Source: Papilionanthe hookeriana x Papilionanthe teres | Lineage: Eukaryota > Streptophyta > Magnoliopsida > Asparagales > Orchidaceae | Length of the DNA: 64,000 bases | Direction of reading: 5' to 3' | Assembly (NCBI GenBank): GCA_022702705.1 | Contig: CM040429.1 | Span: forward strand, 8,954,034-9,018,033 | Shown: positions 24,223-35,763 of the stretch, in pieces | How positions within the stretch are numbered: the first letter of the stretch is position 1 | How the letters are laid out: the number at the start of each line of letters is the position of its first letter | The notes under the pieces: generated by a model | What the model was told of the DNA's origin: nothing | What the model saw: the letters and a program-made list of their open reading frames with translations, nothing else | Databases searched by the model: none | Program-made: the position numbers and the translations under genes

Positions 24223-25340
24223 CCGAATTCTAGAGTGTGTGTGTGTCTTTTAAGTCTTATGTGTGTTCATTTCTAGTATCTTGAGTTTAAGTTTAAGTAA
24301 GTTTAGTAAGTTCATTAGTTTAATTGAGTGTTGTTTAGTTGCTATACTAGAAGGAAAAGTCAAAGGAACTTCAAGGAGTCTGCTTGGAGAGAAAATTAAG
24401 ATAAGTATCTTTGTTTATTGTTGTTAACTTTAAATGAAATCCATGCTTTATTTTATTCCCATGCATTCGGAGTAGTTTTCTTAGTCTTTCTCCTTGTTTA
24501 TGAAAATTATGCGGATTGATGAAATTAAATAAAAGCACCTAATATAGTTTAAATAAATTGTGATAATTTTTACTTAAAACTTAATTTACTTTCAATCTGG
24601 CCAATTGAGTAGTTAAAATATGTTGAATTATCAACTATAGTAAAAATTACATCCAATATTCAGGGAAGTCAAAAGCCTTGGAAGGCGGGTGCAAATAAAT
24701 AGGGAAATATTAATTAACGGGCGTAGAATTGGATATTTTAGTGTGACGGACTAAAATACTCAATTCGATCCTACTGTTTGAGAGCTGAAGTGTAGATGTT
24801 AGCCCTCAGGTGAGGGGAACGTGGGAGCTCCGAAGTGGCGACCGGTATCCTCCCGACTTAGCACGCGGATTCAGTAATCAAACATAGGATTAGTCAATGT
24901 TCTTTGCACCTGGACCAAAGGGTAAAGAATAGGTATGCTCCTATTTGTCACAATACAATTTAAAAATTCTATTTAAATTCATCATTTCACTTAATTTTCT
25001 AAAAATAAGGAGAATAATACTTTTTTTGAATTAATTAAATCAACTTTATTTCAAGCATTAGTTTACTTTAAGTTTACTTTAAGTTTGTTTTTAATTTCAA
25101 TCTACTAGATTAGTAAGTAATTCCTTTAGTTTTAGCTAATAACAAATCTGTTAAAAACTTCCCTGTGGGATCGATAACCAGGACTCCACTAGAGCTCTGT
25201 ATTACTTGATACGATACGTATACTTGCGTAGAATCCACATTATACATTAAATCATATAACTATATTTAAAGCGGGATCAAGTTTTTGGTGCCGTTACTAT
25301 TAACTTAAATTGCATACATATAAAAAGTGGGTCAAGTTTT

Positions 25341-25358
25341 TGGCGCCGTTGCCGGGGA
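25341..25358 (+). other. Athila primer binding site
   Basis: TGGCGCCGTTGCCGGGGA starts six bases after the LTR end. It is complementary to the 3' end of plant Asp tRNA, the primer typical of Athila and Tat elements. Confidence 0.85.
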
Positions 25359-25415
25359 AGTAAAGAAATTATTTACTAAAGTAACGGACTAATCTAAAAT
25401 CTATTTTAAAATTAT

Positions 25416-26770
25416 ATGCAAAAATTTGGAAACGAAAATTTAATACCTTACGATTCAGAATTAGAGCGTACAATTAAAAGAATTAGAAAACAAAAAAGAG
25501 AAATTATAAATTTAACACAAATGACAAATATACCTAAAAATGAAAATATCAATCAACCAAGACCATTACGAGATTATGCCAACCCTACATTATATGAAAT
25601 TCATTTAACTATTCAAAACCCTGATGTAGTTGCTAATTCATTCGAACTTAAACACCGCAATTATCCAAATGGTACAAAACAATCAATTTAGTGGTTCACC
25701 TATTGAAGATCCTAATTTACATCTTGCTAGTTTTTTAGAACTATGTGCTACTTTCAAATATGAAGGAGTATCTAACGATCGTTATTAGAATTAGACTTTT
25801 TCCTTTTTCTTTAAGGGATAAGGCTAAAATATGGTTAAATTCGTTAGCACCTGGATCTACTAAAACTTGGAGAGAATTATCACAAAAATTTCTATCCAAA
25901 TATTTTCCACCATCTAAAACTGCTAAGCTTAGAAATGATATAACTTCTTTTAGTCACTTCGATGGAGAGTCAATATATGAATCTTGGGAGAGATTTAAAG
26001 AACTTCTTATGAAATGCCCACATCATGCGTTACCAGATTGGTTAATTATCCAAACTTTTTATAATGGATTAGTAGGATCTTTAAGATCAATCATCGATGC
26101 TGTCTTCTTGGAGGATCATTAATGTCAAAACCATTTGATGAAGCCTATGCACTAATCGAAGAAATGACAACAAATAATTTTCAATGGCTTGCTGATAGAA
26201 TGAATCCTAAAAAAATAACTAGTATTCATGAAAATGATGCAATATCTATGCTAGCTTCACAAATTGCTGTTATATCTAAAAAATTAGATCATTTTAGAAT
26301 GAATTACTCTCCAACTATAACGAAGAAAATTCATCCGGACAACTTATAGAATCCCAATCTCAATATGAAACAATTAATGCAATTAACAATGGACTCTAAT
26401 AATCCTTATACAAATTATTATAATCCTGGATGGAAAAATCATCCTAATTATAATTGGAATAATAATACAACTAATCAACCATGGATGAATAATATGACAC
26501 AACAATTAGGAAATCCACCTAATCAAGGAAATCCTAATTATAAACCTAATTATCCACCAAGATTTAATAACCCACAATTTAAAGATAAGAAATTATCTAT
26601 AAAAGAATTAATATTAAATATGGGTCAACATTTACAAAATCAAGGAAATCAACTACAAATACAAGGAAATCAATTACAAAATCAAGGAACAACTATCAAA
26701 AATATTGAAACTCAACTTGGACATATCAGCTACTTGCACTTAATAATAGAATACTGGAACATTTCCTAGT
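25416..26770 (+). pseudogene. Athila gag (broken)
   Basis: Begins near an ATG at 25416. The central Retrotrans_gag-type region (25745-26122) shows SLRDKAKIWLNSL, WRELSQKFLSKYFPP and FYNGLVGSLRSIIDA, the usual order for Athila and Tat Gag. A second piece (26122-26349) is followed by an Asn/Gln/Pro-rich tail (26365-26769) in which NQGNQLQ-type units repeat at about 26633-26700. No CCHC knuckle is evident. Stops at about 25691, 26122, 26349 and 26769 break it. Confidence 0.85.
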
Positions 26771-27147
26771 AATGTAGAAATAAATCCTAAAGACAAGGGA
26801 AATGAACAAATTAAAGTGATACAATTACGAAGTGGAAAAGAATTAGAACCTCGAATTCGAAAGAACTTGAAAGTCAAAAAGAGGAAGTGGAAATTGAAAA
26901 AGAAAAGAATCAACACGATCCAAACTTAGAAAATCTTTTAATACCTATGAAAATTTCTGTTGAAAAACCTCCACCACCATTTCCTCAACGACTAATTTAA
27001 CATAAAAAAGACAAACAATTTGCTAAATTCCTTGAAATTTTGAAGAAATTAACGATAAATATTCCTTCGTAGAAGCTTTAGAACAGATGTCAAACTATGT
27101 AAAATTCATGAAAGATATTCTTAATAAAAAAAATTAGTGATAACGAA

Positions 27148-27800
27148 ATGGTTGCACTTAGTGAAGAGTGTAGTGCTATTTTTCAGAAAAAACTTCCTGA
27201 AAAATTAAAAGATCCTGGTAGTTCCACTATACCCTGCGCTATTGGAGAAAAATTCTATGGAAAAGCTTTGTGTGACTTAGGAGCAAGCATTAATCTAATG
27301 CCTCTATCAATTTTCAAGAGATTAGGATTGGGAGAAATTTCACCTAGCTCAGTAACTCTTCAGTTAGCTGATCGTTCTGTTACATATCCTAAGGGAGTTA
27401 TTGAAGATGTATTAGTTAAAGTGGATAAATTTATCTTCCATGTAGATTTTATTGTTCTAGATATGGAAGAAGATCAAGAAATTTCTATCATTTTAGGAAG
27501 ACCATTTTTATTCGCTAGAAAAGCTATGATTGATGTTTAGAAAGGACAATTAACTATGAGAGTAAATGATCAAAAAGTAACTATTAATATTGCTAAATCA
27601 ATGAAATATCCTGCACTAGAAAAAGATGATGAGTGTTTTCGAATGGAAGTACTTGATCATCTACAAAAAGAACATTTTAAACAATATTATGAAGAAAAAT
27701 TAGAAAAAGAAAATATTGAATTAATTGAAAAATACGAGATAAATGAAGAATTAGATTATATTCAGAGAAATTTAAATTTTTGGATAACACGAGAAAATAC
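27148..27800 (+). pseudogene. Athila aspartic protease
   Basis: A 130-codon frame holds the retropepsin-like fold: CDLGASINLMPLSIF gives the D-L/S-G-A active site, then IILGRPFL gives the C-terminal flap-side motif common to plant gypsy proteases. A stop at 27538 falls just after AMIDV, and the frame then resumes with an acidic linker (27556-27804). Upstream (26770-27147) is a Lys/Glu-rich Gag-protease linker with stops. The enzyme would cleave the Gag-Pol polyprotein. Confidence 0.88.
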
Positions 27801-28009
27801 TTGAAAAAATATAGTTCCATCAATTATTAAACCTCACCGAACTTGAGTTAAAAATGTTACCTAATCATTTAAAGTATGCTTACTTAGGTAATTCTTCAAC
27901 TCTACCAGGTTATTATTTCATCTGAATTAAATGAATCTCGAGAACAAAAACTTTTAGATACATTAAAAAAATATAAGAAAATTTTTGGTTGGACTTTAGC
28001 GAGATATTA

Positions 28010-29000
28010 AAAGAATTAGTCATTCGATCTGTATGCACAGAATTATTTTAGATAATGAACATAAACCTAAAGGCGATCCACAAAGGAGATTAAACCCGAT
28101 AATGAAAGAAGTAGTTAAAAAGGAAATTTTAAAATGGTTAGATAATGATATTATATATCCTACTTCTGATAGTGCTTGGGTAAGCCCGATTCACTTGTGT
28201 ACCTAAAAAAGAAGGGGTATTTGTCAAAACTAATGAAAATAATAAACTTATTCCTATAAGACAAGTTACTGGATGGCGAATATGTATTGATTATAGAAAA
28301 TTAAATACAACCATTAGAAAAGATCACTTCCCTTTACCATTTCTAGACCAAATGTTAGATAGATTAGCCGAACATAAGTATTTTTGTTTCTTAGATAGAT
28401 ATACCGGTTATCATCAAATACAAATTGCTCTTGAGGATCAAGATAAAACTACATTTACTAGTCCTTATGGAACTTTCGCTTTTCGAAGAATGCTTTTGGA
28501 TTATGTAATGCACTGCAGACATTCCAAAGATGTATGATGTCATATTTAGTAAATTAATTGATAATGGAATAGAAGTATTCATAGATGATTTCTACGTATT
28601 TGGAACAACATTTGACACATGCTTAAATCATCTTGAAAAAGTATTTGAAGTATGTGAGAAAACTAATTTAGTTCTTAATTGGGAGAAATATCGATTTATG
28701 GTTACGGGCGGCATTGTATTAGGGCATAAAATTTCGGAAAAAGGCATGGAAGTAGACCCTGCAAAAATTCAAGTTATAGCTAAATTACCACCTCCAACTA
28801 CGGTGAAAGGGGTAAGAAGTTTTCTTGGACATGATGGATTTTATAGGCGTTATATTAAAGATTTTTCAAAAATAACTAAACCTCTATGCCAACTTCTTGA
28901 AAAGGACAAGAAATTTGAATTTACAACTGAATGTCTGAATGCTTTCGAATTATTAAAAGATAAATTAATTACAGCACCTATAATAGTTTCGCCTAATTAG
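28010..29000 (+). pseudogene. Athila reverse transcriptase (broken)
   Basis: Motifs in order are KEVVKKEILKWLDNDIIYP (about 28105), WRICIDYRKLNTTIRKDHFP (about 28270), FLDRYTGYHQIQIA, TTFTSPYGTFAFRRM, then after a shift near 28520 the catalytic VFIDDF box (about 28577-28594), LGHKISEKGMEVDPAKI and VRSFLGHDGFYRRYIKDFSK. The IDD form replaces the more usual MDD of this lineage, a conservative change. Stops at about 28205 and shifts near 28340 and 28520 disrupt it. Confidence 0.9.
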
Positions 29001-29420
29001 GAGAAACTATTTGAGCTTATGTGTGATGCTAGTGATTATTCTATAGGAGCAGTTCTTGGGCAGAGATATGACAAGATTTTTAAAGTTATATACTTATCTT
29101 TAGTAAAACTCTAAATGATCTTTGAAATAAATTATACGATTCTTGAAAGAGAATTATTAGCAGTTGTATATGCTTTTAATAAATTTCGGCATTATCTAAT
29201 AGGAATTAAATGCATTGTGCATATTGATCATTCTGCTATAAAATATTTAATGCAAAAGAAAGATTCTAAACCAAGATTAATCAGATGGATATTATTAATG
29301 CAATAATTTGATTTTGAGATAATTAACAAAAAGGGAGCTGATAATCAAATTGCTGATCATTTATCAAGATTAGAAAATCATGAATTATCTAATATTGATA
29401 ATGAAATTTTAGATAGTTTT
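29001..29420 (+). pseudogene. Athila RNase H
   Basis: Shows LMCDASDYSIGAVLGQR (first catalytic Asp), then YTILERELLAVVYAFNKFRHYL (catalytic Glu region) and HIDHSAIKYLM, then KGADNQIADHLSRLE, the tail motif that links to integrase in plant gypsy elements. A stop after IVSPN at 29000 and further stops near 29115 and 29306 break the frame. Confidence 0.88.
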
Positions 29421-29499
29421 CCTGATGAACAACTTTATAATATTAATGAGTTTAAAATACCTTGGTATGATGATATAGTAAATTATATTGTAAGTGACA

Positions 29500-30715
29500 T
29501 TTTACCACCTATGTTAACTTTGCAACAACAGAAAAAATTCATTCACGATACTAAATCATATTTTTGGGATGAACCATACTTATATAAGCAATGCAAGGAT
29601 CTAATTATTAGAAGATGCGTGCCTTATGAGGAAATTGAACCAATTATTCAAAAATGTCATGATTCTGATTTTGGAGGACATTTTGGGATAGATAAAACTG
29701 CTTATAAAATTCTATAATCTGAATTTTACTGGCCTACTCTATTTAGAGATGTATATAGATATATTAAAACTTGCGATAAATGCCAAAGAGTAGGAAACAT
29801 ATCAAGGAAAAATGAAATGCCTCTGAATTTTATATTAGAAGTTGAAATTTTTGATGTTTGGGGATTAGATTTCATGGGACATTTTATTCCTTCATTTGGA
29901 AACTCATATATATTAGTAGTACGTTGATTATGTTTCCAAATGGATTTAAGCACAAGCTTTACCTAGGTGTGATGCTAAAAGTGTTTTAAAATTCTTAATG
30001 AAAAATATTTTTACTTAGATTTGGAATGCGAGAGTGATTATCATCGACGGATGAACTCATTTTAGAAACAAATATATTCACAAATTAGTAGAAAAATATA
30101 ATATTATGCATAAGATATCAACTGCTTATCATCCACAAACAAGTGGATTAGTAGAAGTTTTTAATCGAGAGATTAAGCGTATATTAGAAAAGTACGTCAA
30201 ATCATAATAGATCGGACGGTCTATAAGACTAGACATTCGCATTATGGGCATACAAGACTGCTTATAAAACTCCGATTGGAATGACTCCTTACAGGCTTAT
30301 ATATGGAAAAACTTGACACTTACCAGTTGAACTAGAACATAAGGCATATTGGGCGATTAAAAAATTTAATTATAATATGAAAGAAGCTGGTGAGAAGAGA
30401 TTGTTGCAATTAAATGAATTGGAAGAATTAAGAAATGAATCATATGATAATGATAAGATTTATAAAGAAAGAATGAAATTATGACATGATAGGAAGATAA
30501 ACAGAGAAATTTTGAACCAGGACAAGAAGTTTTGCTTTATAATACTAGATTAAAATTATTTCCTGGGAAATTGAAATCTCGATGGTTATGACCTTTCACC
30601 ATAACTCAAATATTTTCATATGGAACTATAGAAATTGAAGATCCAAAAACAGGACATAGAATTAAAGTAAATGGACATAGATTATAACCATATTTCGAAA
30701 ACGAGACGACTAAAT
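29500..30715 (+). pseudogene. Athila integrase (broken)
   Basis: The HHCC zinc region runs from HDSDFGGHFGIDKTAYKIL to CDKCQRVGNIS (about 29670-29800). The core begins DVWGLDFMGHF and GNSYILVV (about 29850-29920). Later core sequence and the C-terminal region are recognisable only across shifting frames to about 30715. Stops occur at 29717, near 29925 and repeatedly after 30000. Confidence 0.82.
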
Positions 30716-30786
30716 TTTAAAGAGGTTTTAATGCTTAGTCGACACCGAACACTAAGCTGAATTAGGTCGAGGTGACGACGTTAAAC

Positions 30787-30812
30787 CAAGCGCTTTATGG
30801 GAGGCAACCCAT
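30787..30812 (+). promoter_or_regulatory. Conserved post-pol block GCGCTTTATGGGAGGCAACC
   Basis: AGCGCTT followed by TGGGAGGCAACCCA directly after integrase recurs in Athila-type plant elements. It is recognised from memory of such elements. Its job is unknown, and a role in downstream envelope-like gene expression is speculation. Confidence 0.5.
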
Positions 30813-30969
30813 AGTAGTCTTTTATTTTTAATATTTACATATTAGTGAGTCGATATTATTAAAACAAATCTTACTAAAAAATTTTTTAGGATCATCACAA
30901 AAATTGAACCTATTGGATGAGATCAGAAAATATTCGGACCAGAGAGAAAACGGGCGATTTTTACGAATC

Positions 30970-31076
30970 TCGCCGGCAGCGAGCCCGAGCCCGCTGACGG
31001 CGAGATCGTGGACCATTACTCAGTCAGTTTTATAACTAAGTCGCCGACGGTGAGGAACTTCCCGCCGACGGCGAGA
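30970..31076. repeat. CGCCGACGGCG palindrome cluster 2 (before envelope-like region 1)
   Basis: About four units (GCCGGCAGCGAG, GCTGACGGCGAG, GCCGACGGTGAG, GCCGACGGCGAG) in two pairs, between pol and the first envelope-like region. Confidence 0.75.
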
Positions 31077-31218
31077 CAGTTAAAAATTTGTTTTCTTAAA
31101 GATTTTTCGTGCGGTTTTGGACGGATCTAAGCCATTCCTTCGTAAGAAATTGTTCCAAATCCAATTTTAAACATTTTCTTCCTTAGGAACGACTAGAGAC
31201 CAATCCATTCCATCCAAA

Positions 31219-32355
31219 ATGTCCTCCAAATACTTAGAAACCACAAAAACTGAAGTTTTCAACCGGAGAAAATTCGTTAGTTCGGAGGCACAACGAATCT
31301 TCAACAAAGGCTTGATGAAGAAAAGTCTTATCAAAGAAAGATGATTCGTCAATAGAGGAGTAGAAAATGCTACCACAAAAATTGAAGAATTGATCGCACA
31401 GCGGCATTGTGAGGTATTTTGTTATACAACTTCCGATGTAGTTATACTAGTAGTTAAAGAGTTTTACTCTAATTTACATGTGATCAACAATGGAAATGTG
31501 TACGTCGAGAGAAAGATGGGTAACATTTACTCCTGCAAGAGTAAATGAATTGTTTTCATAGAAAATACCTACGTACGTCATTATTCCAACTTTGTGCCTT
31601 CGAGATGCAATATGAACGAGATCTACGGATATACGACCGATGAACCGGATGATTGGGAGTTACGAGAAGACGGGTATGTCGGTTTTACGCATCACTTCTA
31701 AACCACGTCTCGAAGCACTGACATTTCTTTATATCATCAAAATTATTACCTACCATGAGAGTAAATAAAGTTTCAAAGGAATGCGCTATTTTAAATTAAT
31801 GTATTCGAATTGGATTACCTATCGATGTTGGATCAATAATAGTGAAGTCCGCATTGGGATTAATCGTGCATGGGTCAGTGCATGGACTTGGACACCCATC
31901 TACTATATTTGCTTTATGCGGTCAATACCAAGTTTCTTATGAGGCTTGGGAAAAAGTACTTTTACCATGGAAACCCCTGGATCCTACTGATATGTTTCCC
32001 ACTTTGGATAACAATGATGAGATCACAACTATTTCTGACAGAGCATCACAGAACAATCCTTTAGCAAGGCCCATTACAGATAAGACTAATTTCATTTAGA
32101 AGAATATTAAAGGATTGGAGAAAGAATTGCAAAATGTGATGAGTTCTATTGACAATATCTCTGATATGTTTGATCGTATTGATTGGAGAATGAAGGAGTA
32201 CTTTGATCATACTGGACATCTGGAGGCCAATTTTATTCATCTACTAAGACAGAAAGGATGGATTAATGAAGAATCTCTTGCGAATTCACTTTCGAGGCCT
32301 TTCTACAATTTATTTGTGCACTCACGTCGCATCGAAATATCGAGAAGATATTAGT
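31219..32355 (+). pseudogene. Athila envelope-like region 1 (broken)
   Basis: Starts at an ATG at 31219, just after a good acceptor-like site (CTTCCTTAG at about 31188). Fragments match the putative plant retrotransposon protein that follows pol in Athila elements: a VVKEFYSNL core (about 31450), a PARVNELF-like segment after a frameshift, and a downstream GLGHPSTIFALC segment (about 31885). A further Asp/Glu-rich stretch runs to 32355. Stops at about 31345, 31548 and 31700 and shifts disrupt it. The function in Athila is unproven. It was named envelope-like from its position and a possible membrane segment in some family members. Confidence 0.65.
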
Positions 32356-32776
32356 TCAGACACTGAAGAGTAGGAAAGATTTCTTTGTTTATGTTATATT
32401 TGTACATATATGTGTGTGTTTGATTTGGAGTTAAGTTTTATTATGAGTCGAACTTTGATTTGATCATCTCAGATTTGATGAGATTATTTGTAAATTGTTA
32501 TGTCTCAGCATTTAGAGTGTTGTGGTTTGGATTGCGATGCTGAGTATTATGGATTTGAACAATTAAGTTAAGTGTGTGTGAAGTTGTTAGTGTGAAATTT
32601 GTAAGTTTCATAGATTTCATTTATGAAGTTATGTTGTTTGTTTTGTGTGACTTTTTGTGAGTTTAAGTATCTAATCTTCGTATTATTATTAAATTAAGTG
32701 ATCGGAAGATTGATTAAAGGCAATTCGAGGTTGAAAATGATTGACGAATTTCAAAAATTGAAAATTTTTTGAACCT

Positions 32777-32905
32777 CGCCGACGACAAGAATTATCTAGC
32801 CGACAGCGAGACCGAGCTCGCCGACGGCGCATTTTTCCCGAAACTTTTGCCTTATGAAATTAATTAGCTCGCTGACGGGGGGAAAAACCTCGCTGACAGC
32901 GAGAA
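32777..32905. repeat. CGCCGACGGCG palindrome cluster 3 (between envelope-like regions)
   Basis: About five units (GCCGACGACAAG, GCCGACAGCGAG, GCCGACGGCG, GCTGACGGGG, GCTGACAGCGAG), placed before envelope-like region 2 just as cluster 2 precedes region 1. Confidence 0.75.
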
Positions 32906-33258
32906 CGCAAAAAGACCTATATTTGACCGATCAGTGACACTATTCATCATCTCTTTCATCAAATTTTCGAAAAAAGCGACACAGGGCTTGAGAGATCTCG
33001 GATTTGAAGCGATGTCGAGACTTTTTGACACCGGATTTCATCTTCCCTTGGTAAGAGCTTCACTCTATGCAAAAATTTTTGATTTTCACCATGAATTTCT
33101 TCTACATTGGGATATTTTGAAAAATTTTGAAATGTGAAGAAAATACTTGGAAGAATTTCATAGAAATTGATTTAAATGGATTTTAGTTGTTGTAGGAAGC
33201 CTTCTTAGTAATATTTTGGAGTTTAGTTAAAATTTTTGTAAATTTCACAGATCGAGAA

Positions 33259-34442
33259 ATGGCTCCACGACAAAAGCGACGAGTAGATTATGACGAAACT
33301 CGATTCATTAATGCGAGAGCACAAACTCGATATTTTCGAAACATACGAAGCAGAAAGTGCATACAAGATCGAGTTTTCAGGAATCCGGGAGGAGAAGTAG
33401 AGTGAGTTATAAAGGAGCGAGGATGGGAAAAATTTTGCTACGTTACCAACGAAGCATTTGTAGAAGTTGTGAAGGAATTCCATACAAATTTAACACGAGT
33501 GGAAGATGCACGGTTAAGATTAGAGGATTTTTGTAGAGTTCAACGTCTGTTAGAATAAACACATATTATGAAGTACAAGACACCTACATGAGCGAATATG
33601 AAACTTTTGGAACTATGGAAGGACCATTGGAAGAGGTGATCGACTTTCTCAGCTGATGGGAAAGAGTACGGAAGTTAAAGCGGCGGGAACGGGTAAACTT
33701 CCCTCTTTCTATGCTAAATGCAACATCTAAAGCCTGACATTATTTTATTTATTCTACTTTGTTACCTACCTACCATCATAGTGAGGTAACAAGTGATAGA
33801 GCAGTTCTGAATTTCTGTTTTCAGAACTAGAAGAGTATTAATGTGCGAAATGTTATATACAAGAACATATTAGCCACTGCTAGAAATGAAAGTGGAGGAG
33901 GACTAGGACATCCTGGTCTTATCTATGCACTTTGCCGATTATACGGGGTAGAGGCGAGAGATGATGAGGAATGGATAGAGCTATGAAACCCCTTACTCGG
34001 GTTAATATAAAGAAATACGAATCCCACGAAGGATGGAGATGCGGGACGAGGATTATGTACCTTCTTCAAGTAGAGATATACCCTCTACTAGTTATGAACG
34101 ACCCACTCGGTACACCACTCCTACCCTTCGAGATCGATGAATGAATTAACCACGAGTAGAAAGAGTTTTGAGTTATTTAGAGAAAATATGGAAAGAAGAT
34201 TTGAGCATATAGATCGAAAGGATCGGAGGCTTGGAGAGAAGACACGATTATGATAGCGAATATCTCCGGCGACATTCGAGTACGAGATTGCATACTATGA
34301 AGCTGAGCGTCGTTATAGGAGTGGTGATTTAGATGTTGTCTTTCTTGAGTGCCCCCGTTATTCACAGTACCAGCCTGCTCAGCCTTCTCAGCCTGGAGAT
34401 CAGGGTGACGACATAGCTTGGGATTTCGATGCAGAAGATTAG
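33259..34442 (+). pseudogene. Athila envelope-like region 2 (broken)
   Basis: Starts with MAPRQKRRVDYDETRFINAR at 33259, immediately after an acceptor-like TTTCACAG. It continues through EAFVEVVKEFHTNL, the same core as in region 1, and a later GLGHPGLIYALCRLYGV segment (about 33900), again parallel to region 1. It ends in a Gln/Pro/Asp tail near 34440. Stops occur at about 33404, 33556 and beyond. The start MAPRxxR matches the usual first residues of Athila ORF3, so region 2 may be the canonical one and region 1 the extra copy. Confidence 0.65.
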
Positions 34443-35748
34443 AATCTTTGTTTAGTTTGTTTGATTTGTTTAGATTTGTTGTTTTGCAAACTTTATTATT
34501 TCTGTGTGTAATATTTTAGTACTTTCTGTGGACTTTGGACTTAGTATGTTTGTTTGTTTGCTTGAGCTGTAATATTAGATTTCTTATGTGTTAAATTAGT
34601 TGCAAATTTTTATATATAGGATGTTAGTCTTTCTTTAATGTATTGTTTAAGTAGTAATAGATTAAGTTTTCTTTGTTATGTTTGATACTTATTTTAAAAT
34701 TTCCATCCCTGCACTTTCTTTTTAAATATTATATATGGAAGAATACTAACAGTACAGGTTCTGTAAGTAATGAAAAACCTGCAAAAATTTCGAAGAAGAA
34801 AATACTTAAAGCTCGAAAGGTATGATGAATTTTATTTATGTACTTTCCCTTTTCATTATGTAGTATAGATAGAAAAATTTAAGTTTGGGGGAAGGTAAAA
34901 ATACAAATTTAATTATTAAAATTTTTCTCAATATCAATTTTCAAAAATTATTATTAAATGATTTTCTATAGGAATTTTCAAAATTCAATAAATATGAGTT
35001 GCTTTATTTAATTGTTATATAAAGTTAAAGAAAATAATTCTAGTAATTCAATTAATTAATAGAATGAGATATTTGGTTAAAAGGAATAAAAATATAGTAA
35101 ACTATTTAAAGTAAGGAAACTATATTCAAAAATTGGAAATTCTTAAGTATATAGATGAAAAAGAAAGGATAGAAACTCAATGAATTAAAAGTTATGAAAT
35201 ATATATAAGCAATGAAATATTTTAAGTTTCAAATTTAGGAAGAGAAGTTGAAGTTCAAAACTCTTAACAGGCTATCCAGATACAGTAATCCTCACTTGAA
35301 AAGAAAAGAAAAGAAAAAGAAAAGAAAAGAAAAGAAAAGAAAAGAAAAATATAAGTGAGGAGAAGCTTGAGGAGATGCCTTATCGAAAATTGGCTTGATG
35401 GATTCAACCTAAAGGGTAAAACTTAATTATATTTCTAAACTTATATTTATGGATTAATATTTTACTAAATAGTGTTTTCTTGAATTTCTATCATCTAAAT
35501 ATCTTAAGTAATTTACTATTTTAAATATAGTCATTCACGAAATAAATAGAAAATTTAGAAATCTTAGACACGATAACTAAGTAATCTTATCTCTATAAAA
35601 TTAATATAAATTACTTAGAAATATTTCTATTTAACTTTATTATAATATTATTTAAAATTAATTCATATATTATTTGAATTGAAAAATTATACTATAGAAA
35701 TCATTATCTTTATTTAGTATAAAAATTACTTGAGGACAAGTAATAATT
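34443..35748 (+). other. Athila 3' non-coding region
   Basis: AT-rich and without a coding signal. Holds an AAAAG-repeat tract (35299-35349) and ends in the polypurine tract. A short AAGTTTGGGGGA phrase occurs at 34880 as well as at the true tract. Confidence 0.6.
35299..35349. repeat. (AAAAG)n pentanucleotide tract
   Basis: About ten near-perfect AAAAG units, polypurine on the plus strand. Confidence 0.95.
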
Positions 35749-35763
35749 AAGTTTGGGGGATTT
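35749..35763 (+). other. Athila polypurine tract
   Basis: AAGTTTGGGGGATTT directly before the right LTR start TGATCACAG, the expected place for plus-strand priming. Confidence 0.8.

Larger units (their letters stand above)
23801..25334 (+). repeat. Athila 5' LTR
   Basis: 1534 bp, TG...CA ends. Contains the CGCCGACGGCG cluster at 23980-24130 and a TATA box. Near its end (25276-25300) it carries a decayed copy of the primer-site phrase, TCAAGTTTTTGGTGCCGTTA, 56 bp before the true one. Its only open frames are short and not coding-like. Confidence 0.93.
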
